From contig NZ_JHEG04000001.1 of assembly GCF_000760695.4 (NCBI RefSeq), positions 3,320,452 to 3,384,451 on the forward strand: a stretch of DNA of 64,000 nt. The letters run 5' to 3'. This document shows, piece after piece, positions 35,619 to 43,811 of the stretch. Source of the DNA: Tolypothrix bouteillei VB521301 (GTDB lineage Bacteria > Cyanobacteriota > Cyanobacteriia > Cyanobacteriales > Nostocaceae). The number at the start of each line of letters is the position of its first letter. Position 1 is the first letter of the stretch. A program made the translations under genes and the position numbers. The notes beneath the pieces are model-generated. The model was not told where the DNA came from and searched no databases. It saw only the letters and a program-made list of their open reading frames with translations.

Positions 35619-36245
35619 TCAGCTAAAATACTCAAATGAGTTATTTATTGTCATTAATGCCACAACTTTTTTAAGACTTATTGCTCCAATCACCGTAACT
35701 TTTGCTCCCCGGTAAAATGGCTTCATTTCATATACTCTTGTTCCCTTTTGTGAACGTGCATGCGTTCTTGCTAAACCCAGTATTACCCCTGTTTCATCTA
35801 AAAATACCAAGTTTTCTGGCTCTATCTCCTTGACTTTTTCCCAATATTCTACTCTGAGTTTTTGAACTCTTGGAGTTGCTGCTTGGCTACTCCGCAATGT
35901 TTTTTTTTGCGATTTAATCCTAATTTTTGTAAAGAACGACACATTGCCGTCTGACTCACCCAATTACCTGTCTTTGCCGCAAATAATTCACAGAATTCCA
36001 CTATTGTTGCATCCGGATTCTCTGACACTAGTTCTCTTAACTCTAATTCCGCATTTGTCAGATGACTAAATCGTGGCTTACCCGGTTTTAATGGTTGTAA
36101 ATTACCATGACTTTTTTGTTGCTTTACTAGCTTTTGTACTAAACTTTTGCTCACTGCAAATCTGAGTGCTACTTGACGAATCGAGATTTTTTCCTCAATA
36201 TGCGCTGCCACTATTTTTTCTCGAATATCTACTGAATATGCTTTC
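35619..36245 (-). pseudogene. IS630-family transposase, frameshifted and 3'-truncated
   Basis: The first frame starts MKAYSVDIREKIVAAHIEEK and has an N-terminal helix-turn-helix (ISIRQVALRFAVSKSLVQKLV). At a run of nine A residues after NRKKK the reading moves by -1 to KTLRSSQAATPRVQKLR...FLDETG, the first catalytic D of the DDE domain. IS630 elements often use such slippage, so the shift may be programmed. The protein stops at INNSFEYFS, well before the second and third acidic residues (normally in VMDN and a later E/D), so the gene is dead. Confidence 0.8.
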
Positions 36246-36580
36246 ATGACAGTATTATCTTTTGATTTTATTAATACTAACTGTACCTCATAACATCGGA
36301 AACTGCTGTAAATCATTTTGTCAGATTGAAAATATGTTGACAACCATGTAGTAACAATCGGAAACCAAATTTTTTCAATTGTTAAGAATAGTAAGGATAA
36401 AAATCTTTGTAATTTTTTTCGTCTGCTTTCAAATAAAATAGGGATTGGGAGATTTGTTGCTAATGCTTCTAAACTAACTTTTTTAATTGACTGTAAAACA
36501 TTAATTAAAATTGTTAGCAGTAAGTATTCAGTTGGGCTAAATTGACTTTTTAAGTGTGTTTGGTAAAATAAAGGTATCAT
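36246..36580 (-). pseudogene. N-terminal part of an IS4-like transposase, interrupted
   Basis: From ATG 36580 the frame reads MIPLFYQTHLKSQFSPTEYL and IPILFESRRKKLQRFLS, then WFPIVTTWL, the N-terminal region of IS4-type cyanobacterial transposases. After roughly 90-100 residues this similarity ends and the frame runs without a stop into the IS630 transposase. This is a nested insertion: an IS630 element inside an IS4-like gene. The catalytic part of the IS4-like gene is not present downstream. Confidence 0.65.
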
Positions 36581-36867
36581 TGTCATTAGATAGGTCTTGT
36601 TGACAAAGGTAGACCTATCTTTTTTTACCACAACTTGCTGCACACTTGAACTCATAAGCTTTTCAGGCTATTTTGTCGCCCCTTCAGGTGATATTGCCAA
36701 AGCTGCTTTAAATAAGTCAGCACCAACGGGCAAATGTTAATATTTTTAACAAAAACTGACTTGTAGCCACACATTTTCATACTATTCTTAAAAATATTTG
36801 TAAAAACTTAGTTTTTAAGTTTTATAAAAGTCGTGCAACAACCGTCCTAAAAACGTTTTCTTTTCTT

Positions 36868-37387
36868 ATGAATATGACCACAACTCTAAGTACAACCGTA
36901 GTTCTTAACGCCGACCAAATCAGGAAGACTCAGGAAGCCATTGATGCATATATTCACAGCATTAAGACCAGCCCAAATCATCGAGCTGGTGCTGTCCCCT
37001 ACTATCGTTTTCATGATGCAGGACAACCAATTCGTGGGACGGTACTGCTGTTCCACGGCTTAAGTGCTAGTCCTCACCAAATGTGGCGATTGGCAGATTA
37101 CCTATTTTCCAAATGAGGATGCTGCGGATATCGATACAAACAAAGACTTGTTTAAAAAGATTGGTGGTGAGCAAAAAGGGCATTACTTGTATACATATCC
37201 TACTACTGATCTAGTGCCACACCCAATGGTAGACCCCACAGAAGTCAGCCAAAATATGAGTAATCGCTTTTGGCAAAGCCTTTACCAAGAGACTTTCCGC
37301 TTCCTCACCACTGGCAAAGTTAATCCTAATAATCTGAGTAACACTGAACAAGAATCAGATGTGCCTGCTGTTGCTCCTGTTGCATAA
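36868..37387 (+). pseudogene. Alpha/beta hydrolase with central deletion
   Basis: The first 82 codons give a hydrolase N-terminus with TVLLFHGLSASPHQMWRLADYLF, the oxyanion-hole HG motif. At about 37110 the frame ends, and a second frame continues with NEDAADIDTNKDLFKKIGG...NRFWQSLYQETFRFLTTGKV, a plausible C-terminus of the same protein. The nucleophile elbow (G-x-S-x-G) and most of the core are missing. So an internal deletion with a frameshift destroyed the gene. It sits between a decayed IS nest and a lipase gene. Confidence 0.75.
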
Positions 37388-37509
37388 AAGTTTGGTTTGC
37401 CGAAAAGTACCAACCTAGAAAGCCTGTACCGCTCCCACAGCAATCTGTATTGATGAAGCAATTAGCGTGAGTATTCAGGAGATTTTGATAACGGAGGAGA
37501 GAATTTACA

Positions 37510-38904
37510 ATGAGCAGTCAAACTCAAACCCAAGTTGCCACATCTGATGTCATCAAATTTGGCGACACCGTTTACTTAGAACATATGAGCGGGCGGTACA
37601 TCACCGCATGCGATCGCGGCAAAGCCCATCGCTATAATTGGCCTCGGCTCGATGGGACTGACAAAGTGAAGTTTGAGATTGTGGGTCAGTCAGAGGGCGA
37701 ACTCACGGATGGCAGCATCATCAAACTGAAATCGACTGAATCGGAGTTGGGCGATTGCAATCTTCTAGGAGCCTTTCAAGACAGTCACGATTGCTACTAT
37801 TGGAGCGACTGCAAGCAAACCAAGAAATTCTGGGAAGTTACTTTCTATGAAACCAAACAAAATTGGCGGATCACCAAGAAAGATCGCAACTCAGACAACA
37901 AGATTCGCTATGGCGATCAGGTATATCTGACCAACCTCCACTACAAAAACCAGCGATTATCCCGTGACTCCTGGTATAAGGGATACATAACAACAGTGCC
38001 CAATGCGAATGAATGGTGGACGCTTAAAGCCGAAGGCACGCAAGATAATGTCGGCATTAGCTCTGAAGCAGCGCTGCTGCGACGGTTATTTGAGCCGAAG
38101 GTCAAAGGCTATAGTGCTGCCAACATGGCTTATATGGCTTACTGTGCAGAAGCGGCTTATGGTAGTCCCGAAGTTAGTAAAGCCAAGATGGAACAACTGG
38201 GTTTCACCATCAACGGCACTGAACATTTCATCGACCTCCCTGGCTCTGATACCCAATGTCTGGTCGTGGGTGATGCAGAAAAAATAATCATCGCCTTTCG
38301 GGGTACTGAGAATTTGAAGGATTGGAGAACCGACCTGGAATTGCTTAAAACCGCTTGGAAGATTGGTGCTGGTGCAGTACATAAGGGCTTTTATGAAGCG
38401 ATGGAATCTGTATTGTCTCAGGTTGTCGATCGCGTCAAGCAACTGCGGACAAACAATCAACCGATTTGGTTCACCGGACATAGTTTAGGTGGTGCATTGG
38501 CTGCCCTCGCCTGTGCCACCTTCTGTCAAGATAAAGATCGAGAGTTAACGACCTATGAGGTTGCTGGGATTTATACCTTTGGTCAACCTCGCATTGGCGA
38601 TCGGATTTTTATGAAAGCCTTTGATGCCGAAGCCAGAGCCCGTTACTTCCGGGTAGTCAACAATAATGACATTGTTCCTCGCATCCCTAGCATGGGGTAC
38701 CAGCATGGCGGAAATCTGGTATACTTTGATGCGTTTGGGAATTTCTATAATAATGCAATCATAGCCTTGTGGAACCCCATGTCTTGGTGGCGACGGCTTC
38801 AGGGTTACTATGCGAGCCTTTTCAACCTTGATTCCGATGATATTGGCGATCACCGCATGGGTGACTATCGCATCTTGACGATGCGCCGACTTGAAGGGAT
38901 GTAG
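37510..38904 (+). CDS. Class 3 lipase with N-terminal beta-trefoil-like domain
   Basis: The product has 464 residues. About 15-170 contains two similar segments, FGDTVYLEHMSGRYITA and YGDQVYLTNLHYKNQRLS, which suggest a MIR/beta-trefoil type binding domain. About 195-430 is the lipase-3 domain: IIAFRGTENLKDWRTDL, nucleophile S325 in GHSLGGA, acid in NNNDIVPRIP and a histidine near GDHRMGDY. No signal peptide is visible, so it is probably cytosolic or released by other means. GGAGG lies about 10 bp before the ATG. It probably hydrolyses acyl glycerols. Confidence 0.88.
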   Translation: MSSQTQTQVATSDVIKFGDTVYLEHMSGRYITACDRGKAHRYNWPRLDGTDKVKFEIVGQSEGELTDGSIIKLKSTESELGDCNLLGAFQDSHDCYYWSDCKQTKKFWEVTFYETKQNWRITKKDRNSDNKIRYGDQVYLTNLHYKNQRLSRDSWYKGYITTVPNANEWWTLKAEGTQDNVGISSEAALLRRLFEPKVKGYSAANMAYMAYCAEAAYGSPEVSKAKMEQLGFTINGTEHFIDLPGSDTQCLVVGDAEKIIIAFRGTENLKDWRTDLELLKTAWKIGAGAVHKGFYEAMESVLSQVVDRVKQLRTNNQPIWFTGHSLGGALAALACATFCQDKDRELTTYEVAGIYTFGQPRIGDRIFMKAFDAEARARYFRVVNNNDIVPRIPSMGYQHGGNLVYFDAFGNFYNNAIIALWNPMSWWRRLQGYYASLFNLDSDDIGDHRMGDYRILTMRRLEGM

Positions 38905-39024
38905 CAGAATGGCACTCGAACTGAGCCACTAATATAGAGCGATCGCTTATCTCGCGATTGCTCTCAAACCTCCAAAACCTGAAATAACCTTACAAAAAGC
39001 ACAGGCTGACAGTTTTCCAAATTA

Positions 39025-39189
39025 ATGAAAGTGAAAACAGTCGAGTTAAAACAGCATCCAATAGCAAGTTTGCCGGATGAGACGTTAGAAACCAAGTTAC
39101 ATAGCCTCAGCGAAGCGCACAGGTATGAATTTAGTAACAAAAATATAGAGTCTGCTGGTCATAAAAAATTTCCTAACAGATTAAGTTAA
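39025..39189 (+). CDS. Possible 54-residue protein
   Basis: The frame reads MKVKTVELKQHPIASLPDET and continues to a TAA after 54 codons; it is hydrophilic with many E, K and H residues. No ribosome site is convincing. It might be the N-terminal remnant of a longer gene. No family is recognised. Confidence 0.3.
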   Translation: MKVKTVELKQHPIASLPDETLETKLHSLSEAHRYEFSNKNIESAGHKKFPNRLS

Positions 39190-39297
39190 TCATTGCATCC
39201 TTTCCTGAAAAACAGCGAGGCACTGACCAATTTTTCTTCCAAGCTTCTTCTAAAAGCCCCTTGACAACTGCCTTGCAGCCTTAACTTGTGACAAATG

Positions 39298-39368
39298 GGG
39301 CTAGGATGCTTTTAAAGTCCCCTTTTTCAGGGGTGAAGCGGGGGCTTTAAAATTTAGGGGGCTAAAAA
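39298..39368. repeat. Palindromic repeat with GGGG/CCCC runs
   Basis: CTTTTAAAGTCCCC, TTTTTCAGGGG, then GGGGGCTTTAAAATTTAGGGGGC form overlapping hairpins (AAAGTCCCC with GGGGGCTTT). It is of a type often scattered in cyanobacterial intergenic DNA. Confidence 0.55.
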
Positions 39369-39508
39369 AGTAGTGTGACACACCCTTGAAGAAGTTGGAG
39401 AGATGAATACTGGATAAACGATTTATTGGAGTACGGTAATCTGTATACGAAAGCTCCTCAATCCCATTTAAAATTAAAACTATAAAAGAGAATTGAGGAG
39501 CTTCCAGG

Positions 39509-39883
39509 ATGCAAGTTACATACGATTCTGATAAGCGCAAATTGCTGTCATCTCTGTCTCACGGTGCAATATTCTTCAGCACAGCGCTGTTTTCGATTGG
39601 TATTCCAATAGTAATTAACTTAATTTCGGATGACCCAGTTGTTAAAAGTAACGCCAAAGAATCTATTAATTTTCACTTTAATGTTTGGTTTTGGGCGACT
39701 GTCATTGGAGTCCCCTTAGGTATTTTATCTTGGCTTACCTTTGGGCTTGGTGGAATTTTGTTCTTTCCAGTTGTTGCGTTTGGCTTTTTACTACACTGGG
39801 GACTGACAATTTGGGCATTGTTACATTGTTTTAGCAATCCTGACGAACCGTTCCGTTATCCGTTCATTTTTCGACTGTTTTAA
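39509..39883 (+). CDS. DUF4870 membrane protein
   Basis: The product has 124 residues with three membrane segments. KRKLLSSLSHGAIFFS at the N-terminus, NAKESINFHFNVWFW in the middle and a short polar C-terminus are typical of DUF4870 (YtxA/TIC20-like small membrane proteins). GAGGAG lies upstream of the ATG. The family's function is not known. Confidence 0.85.
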   Translation: MQVTYDSDKRKLLSSLSHGAIFFSTALFSIGIPIVINLISDDPVVKSNAKESINFHFNVWFWATVIGVPLGILSWLTFGLGGILFFPVVAFGFLLHWGLTIWALLHCFSNPDEPFRYPFIFRLF

Positions 39884-39965
39884 TTACAAAAAAATGCAGG
39901 GGTTAGGGAGAATTTACAATAACGCATTCCTTCTAACTCCTACTTTCTGCTTTTATGCTTGTAAA

Positions 39966-40289
39966 TCATTCATTAATTAACTGCGATTGGAGGTTGTTAC
40001 TGACTACCATTTCATAATGTTCTACTGTTGGAAATGGCTCGTAAAAATGATGCAACAATTGACGCCATTGTTCGTACTCTGAGGATTGACGAAAACCAAC
40101 TGTATGGTCTTCTAATTTTTCCCATTGCACTAGTAAAATATACTTATTATCTGCCTCCAAACATCGTTGTAGCTCGTGACTCACATAGCCATTCATTGAA
40201 GAAATAATTGATGAAGCTAGCTTGAAAGCTTTCTCAAATTCTGGTGATTTTCCGGGTTTTATCTGGAGAATTGCAACTTCTAAAATCAT
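39966..40289 (-). CDS. Antibiotic biosynthesis monooxygenase-domain protein
   Basis: The product has 107 residues, the size of a single ABM ferredoxin-like domain. Features are ILEVAILQIKPGKSPEFEKAF, YILLVQWEKLEDHTVGFRQS and the C-terminal EPFPTVEHYEMV. ABM proteins range from small cofactor-free monooxygenases to haem-degrading or signalling proteins, so the reaction cannot be told. It converges with the DUF4870 gene. Confidence 0.85.
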   Translation of the reverse strand: MILEVAILQIKPGKSPEFEKAFKLASSIISSMNGYVSHELQRCLEADNKYILLVQWEKLEDHTVGFRQSSEYEQWRQLLHHFYEPFPTVEHYEMVVSNNLQSQLINE

Positions 40290-40507
40290 ATTTCTTTCAA
40301 GAAAAATATTTATTTATATCCTTTGCAATATATCGTATTTTGTAATTTAAGATTCAAGACTTGTCAGTTAAGCCTAAAAATACGAAAACACGTAGGTCGG
40401 GTTGAGGAACGAAACCCAACATTTACTTTATATCGGTAAATAGATAGAAAGCATTATCAATCATAAAAAACATAATAGTAGATAGCAGAATATACAGGAG
40501 AAATTCC

Positions 40508-40978
40508 ATGATTCCTGGGAACAGTGCATTCAAACATCTCAGCCACAATGTTGTATCGCAGTATAATTTATTTCTTACTGCTCGCAGACTGGGCGATCGC
40601 ACAAAAGTTTTCAAATTTCTTATAACAGGTGTAGCAGTCTTGGGTTCTTTAACACCTCAACTAGCGTGGGCGCAAAGGGATCTTAATTCCTATGGTTCGC
40701 AAGGTACAGGTAACTATTTAAGGTATCCTTTTGGAACGCGCATTGCGCCCAATGGTAGAATTACTACACCAAATAACGGTACTCTTTACCCTTCCAATAC
40801 AATTGATAATGGTAATGGCACAAAAACTTTCTATTACCGCAATGGAACTCGTGTCATTCTTAGAAAAGATAAGATGAAACCAGGTGGAGTGTATCTCAGT
40901 CCAAACAGCACCAATGGAGGATTGCGAACAACTCCCAATCGAGCACTTCCCCCATTTAAAGATCTCAGAAATCAGTAA
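40508..40978 (+). CDS. Secreted protein of unknown function, N/G/T-rich
   Basis: The product has 156 residues. AGGAG lies 8 bp before the ATG. Residues 34-56 (KFLITGVAVLGSLTPQLAWA) are an export signal preceded by an unusually long N-region; the mature part starts at about Q56. It is rich in N, G, T and Y with two related turns (GTRIAPNGRITTPNNG, GTRVILRKD). It is probably periplasmic. No family is recognised. It converges with the following methyltransferase gene. Confidence 0.7.
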   Translation: MIPGNSAFKHLSHNVVSQYNLFLTARRLGDRTKVFKFLITGVAVLGSLTPQLAWAQRDLNSYGSQGTGNYLRYPFGTRIAPNGRITTPNNGTLYPSNTIDNGNGTKTFYYRNGTRVILRKDKMKPGGVYLSPNSTNGGLRTTPNRALPPFKDLRNQ

Positions 40979-40983
40979 TTACT

Positions 40984-41859
40984 TTAATAAGCAGTATCAA
41001 GAGTCAGTGCAAAGACAGACTGAGTGGCGAGCATTTTCTTAACCACTTCTGCATCAACGCCTAAAAATCTTAAAGAGCTTAACTCGTTTATTACATTTAA
41101 CAGACTATACTCCACCACGCGAAAACCTTGTTCGGAAGCGAATTGTCGCGCTTGCTCGGGAGTTGTAAAATTACGATCGACTAAAGATCTACCTGTAAAG
41201 TCGGTTCCCGTTTGTATGAGCTTTTGTAATTCTGGGTCATTTTCTAGCGATCGCGAAAGGCTCACTGTATCAATGAAATCAGGGGTAATCCAAACTCCAC
41301 CATAAGCGTGAAGCACTTCTCGGACATTGCTACAGACTTTTTGCTTTTCTGACAGTGTAAGATGGGTCAGCAACCCCTCACACAAAATCATGACTGGCTG
41401 TTCTGCTTTAAAATGAAAGGTACTTTTTAAAAAATCGCTGCGACTGCTAGTAGCATCTAATTCTACAAAGTGCAAATTGGGACGTTCCCCAATAAGTTGC
41501 TGAACCAGTTGCTGCTTGCAACAAATCATTGCAGGCAGATCGGTTTCAATAAAAGTGATGTTAGGGTCACAAGATAAGTTAAGACCACGCGGTAGCAAAC
41601 CAGATGCTAGCTCAAGAATTTGTGTTATTTGATATTGAGCCATGACTTGGTTAATTGCTTTGTAGCGAGCTTCCACGCGTGCTGTCAGCAAAACGCTCTT
41701 GTCTTGCTTTTGCGGTAAAGATATCTCTATGAATCTTTGCGCTTCTACCAATTGTGCCAGATCTTGAGCATGGGGAATATCTGTAAACTGTCTGGCTAAA
41801 CTTACCATGAAAGCAGTGAGGCTAATTTTATCGAAGTCATTGACTTGGTATGCGTTCAT
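40984..41859 (-). CDS. Class I SAM methyltransferase, leucine carboxyl methyltransferase family
   Basis: The product has 291 residues from ATG 41859, which gives the common N-terminus MNAYQVNDFDKISLTAF. A GTG at 41949 would overlap the next gene by 31 bp. ILELASGLLPRGLNLS is the SAM-binding loop, ITFIETDLPAM the acidic loop and PVMILCEGLLTHL the later motif of LCM/PPM1-like enzymes. The substrate is unknown; in bacteria these often methylate small molecules or protein carboxyls. Confidence 0.83.
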   Translation of the reverse strand: MNAYQVNDFDKISLTAFMVSLARQFTDIPHAQDLAQLVEAQRFIEISLPQKQDKSVLLTARVEARYKAINQVMAQYQITQILELASGLLPRGLNLSCDPNITFIETDLPAMICCKQQLVQQLIGERPNLHFVELDATSSRSDFLKSTFHFKAEQPVMILCEGLLTHLTLSEKQKVCSNVREVLHAYGGVWITPDFIDTVSLSRSLENDPELQKLIQTGTDFTGRSLVDRNFTTPEQARQFASEQGFRVVEYSLLNVINELSSLRFLGVDAEVVKKMLATQSVFALTLDTAY

Positions 41860-41918
41860 GGGTTTTTCTTGGTTAAGCTTTTCTATTTGCTTTTTCTCTA
41901 ACTGGGAAACTCGCGACT

Positions 41919-42239
41919 TTAACAGTAACAACGCACGTCTTCCCCACACTCATCAGCAAGGTAGCAAAGGGCGCGAAACCTCAAACTGGAAACTTGCTCG
42001 TAAAAGGGATTGAGCTTGCAAAGAGGCGGAATATGGGCTACTTTTTGCCCAAAAAGATAGATATCGCGCTCAAAAGGACATTGAACTGGAATCGATCTGC
42101 AGAGAAAATGGGCTATTTTGGGGCTGGTGATTTCGATGCGATCGAGCCAATGACGAATCGGTTGCAGGAGATCCAGGCTGTTCAATTGGAAGTTAATGCA
42201 GTCGTTCTGATAAGGATTGTTTCTGATGAAGTTAAGCAT
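41919..42239 (-). CDS. Mo-dependent nitrogenase C-terminal domain protein
   Basis: The product has 106 residues. DPIRHWLDRIEIT-like and HFLCRSIPVQCPFERDI, HIPPLCKLNPFYEQ and CYLADECGED are the cysteine-rich signatures of the Mo-nitro_C domain found as short stand-alone proteins in cyanobacteria. The name comes from similarity to a region associated with nitrogenase; its function is not established. No nif gene is in the window. It lies upstream of the methyltransferase on the same strand with about 60 bp between. Confidence 0.82.
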   Translation of the reverse strand: MLNFIRNNPYQNDCINFQLNSLDLLQPIRHWLDRIEITSPKIAHFLCRSIPVQCPFERDIYLFGQKVAHIPPLCKLNPFYEQVSSLRFRALCYLADECGEDVRCYC

Positions 42240-42781
42240 TGTTGTGTCTCTGTAAACTACTAATTAGCAGTTTAAAGATAATTCTGAGAAATGACACTAC
42301 TTGAAAAATATAAGTTTATTTTATGACTTATAACTCTAACTTAACTGTTTTGAATCAGTTTGCAAAGTTTAACAACAGTGACTAGTTAAACATTAGACTT
42401 GTGTATAGTCCTTACACTGTGGTGGAGATATAACAGTAGAATTCCATCATAGAGCAAGTACTATGCAAAGAATTGAAGCAAACGCACTTAAAAATAACCT
42501 GGGCTAGTTGCTAGAGCGTATTAGGCAGCCAATAGAGGAATACTCCCAACAAACTCAACTTTCCCCAGAGTGAGTGATTGAGTTAGCGATCGCTCAGTTC
42601 ATAGATATGGACTCTGTGACTTTTGATGATTGTCAGATTGATTCACCAGGAGTACTTAGGGAACAAAATAAAATCCTAAAAATTCAGCTAGAAGCTGCAC
42701 AAACAAAGCTAGGGTTGGTGTGATTATCATTGGTGGTAATCTGAATTTGGTGAAAGTCCGTCAACTATATTTCGCGCAACT
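42240..42781. other. Gap with a nonsense-interrupted gene
   Basis: It separates the Mo-nitro_C and AraC genes, which are divergent. It holds their promoters and the pseudogene at 42463-42723. Confidence 0.55.
42463..42723 (+). pseudogene. 86-codon gene with two in-frame stops
   Basis: One frame reads MQRIEANALKNNLG-stop-LLERIRQPIEEYSQQTQLSPE-stop-VIELAIAQFIDMDSV, then DSPGVLREQNKILKIQLEAA to a final TGA. The stops are TAG and TGA; the rest shows protein-like composition with a helical C-terminal segment. It looks like a small DNA-binding or antitoxin-like protein disabled by two point mutations without frameshift. Confidence 0.55.
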
Positions 42782-43708
42782 ATGCTTAAAAGCCAGATTC
42801 AACTGATTGACAGCACGACGCAAGAAATTTTCCCGGCTGCTCCTGATGGAACTGTGTTACTCTCAAGTATGAATGCGGGCTGGCGCGGAATTACGGTAGA
42901 ACTTCACCAAATCGCACCGCTTGAACTCCCCGAACACTACATTGAAGGACACCGTCTCATTGTCCATACTGGCAAACCAATCCATTATGAATGGAAAGAT
43001 AGTAGTCGTTGGCGACAGAAGCTTCTCAAACCTGGTGACTTTTGCCTTCAAACACATGGAGATATGAATGCACCCCGTTGGAGAGAAAAATTTGAGTTTG
43101 TCGCAATATCTCTGGAACCAGAATTTGTCAGCCAAGTTTTTCAAGATACTGTTGCAACTGAAAATGTCGCTTTTCAAGAACGACGTTGCGAATATGACCC
43201 GATTGTAACTCACTTTGCGTCGCGTTTCAAAACAGAGTTGAAATCCAGAAATTATGCTGGAGGATTGTACGGTGAATCTCTGGGATTGGCATTTGCACTA
43301 CATTTATTGGCACATCATGGGGTTAGCAGTAAAAAACCTCTTGAACCAAAAGGAAAGCTATCGGGATTGCAATTGAGACAAGCTATTGAGTATATCCACG
43401 ATCATCTAAGCGAGGATTTGAGTCTTATTGCTTTAGCAGACCAAGTCAATCTCAGCCCCTATCACTTTGCTCGTTTGTTTAAGCGATCGCTTAGACGCTC
43501 TCCCCATCAGTACGTGCTGCAAAATCGAGTAGAGCGAGCTAAGCAATTAATTTCAATCTCTCCATATGCGAATTTAACAGATATTGGTCTACAAGTTGGT
43601 TTCTACGACCAAGCACATTTCACCAAAGCTTTTAAGCAGATTGTTGGTGTTTTACCAAAAAACTTCTCAAAACTACAAGCGCACCCATTGATTCCTCTCG
43701 CTTCTTAA
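42782..43708 (+). CDS. AraC-family transcriptional regulator
   Basis: The product has 308 residues. The C-terminal 100 residues are the AraC double helix-turn-helix: IEYIHDHLSEDLSLIALADQVNLSPYHFARLFKR and ANLTDIGLQVGFYDQAHFTKAFKQIVGVLP. The N-terminal part is a cupin-like ligand domain. It precedes the SDR gene on the same strand by about 100 bp and may control it. No strong ribosome site is seen. Confidence 0.9.
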   Translation: MLKSQIQLIDSTTQEIFPAAPDGTVLLSSMNAGWRGITVELHQIAPLELPEHYIEGHRLIVHTGKPIHYEWKDSSRWRQKLLKPGDFCLQTHGDMNAPRWREKFEFVAISLEPEFVSQVFQDTVATENVAFQERRCEYDPIVTHFASRFKTELKSRNYAGGLYGESLGLAFALHLLAHHGVSSKKPLEPKGKLSGLQLRQAIEYIHDHLSEDLSLIALADQVNLSPYHFARLFKRSLRRSPHQYVLQNRVERAKQLISISPYANLTDIGLQVGFYDQAHFTKAFKQIVGVLPKNFSKLQAHPLIPLAS

Positions 43709-43811
43709 TTCCAAAACAAGAGCAAGAATTTACAATTTTGCTAAGTGGCTCTCATCTTAAATTTTGTATCAGGTAAGGATTTCAACGGTAAATTTATCTG
43801 AGGGTAAAATC

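Larger units (their letters stand above)
38905..39508. other. Gap with hairpins and one small open frame
   Basis: The stretch carries a hairpin just after the lipase gene (about 38936-38963, AGAGCGATCGC with CGCGATTGCTCT), a possible 54-codon gene at 39025-39189 and a G/C-run repeat at 39298-39368. Nothing else is evident. Confidence 0.5.

Noticed and set aside
41860..41949. GTG 41949 as start of the methyltransferase
   Set aside because: It would overlap the Mo-nitro_C gene and adds a basic N-terminus absent from the typical opening of this family; ATG 41859 gives the expected N-terminus.
42463..42723. Stop-codon readthrough (selenocysteine or pyrrolysine)
   Set aside because: The TAG and TGA are both in frame, but no recoding structure or known selenoprotein context is seen; mutation is simpler.
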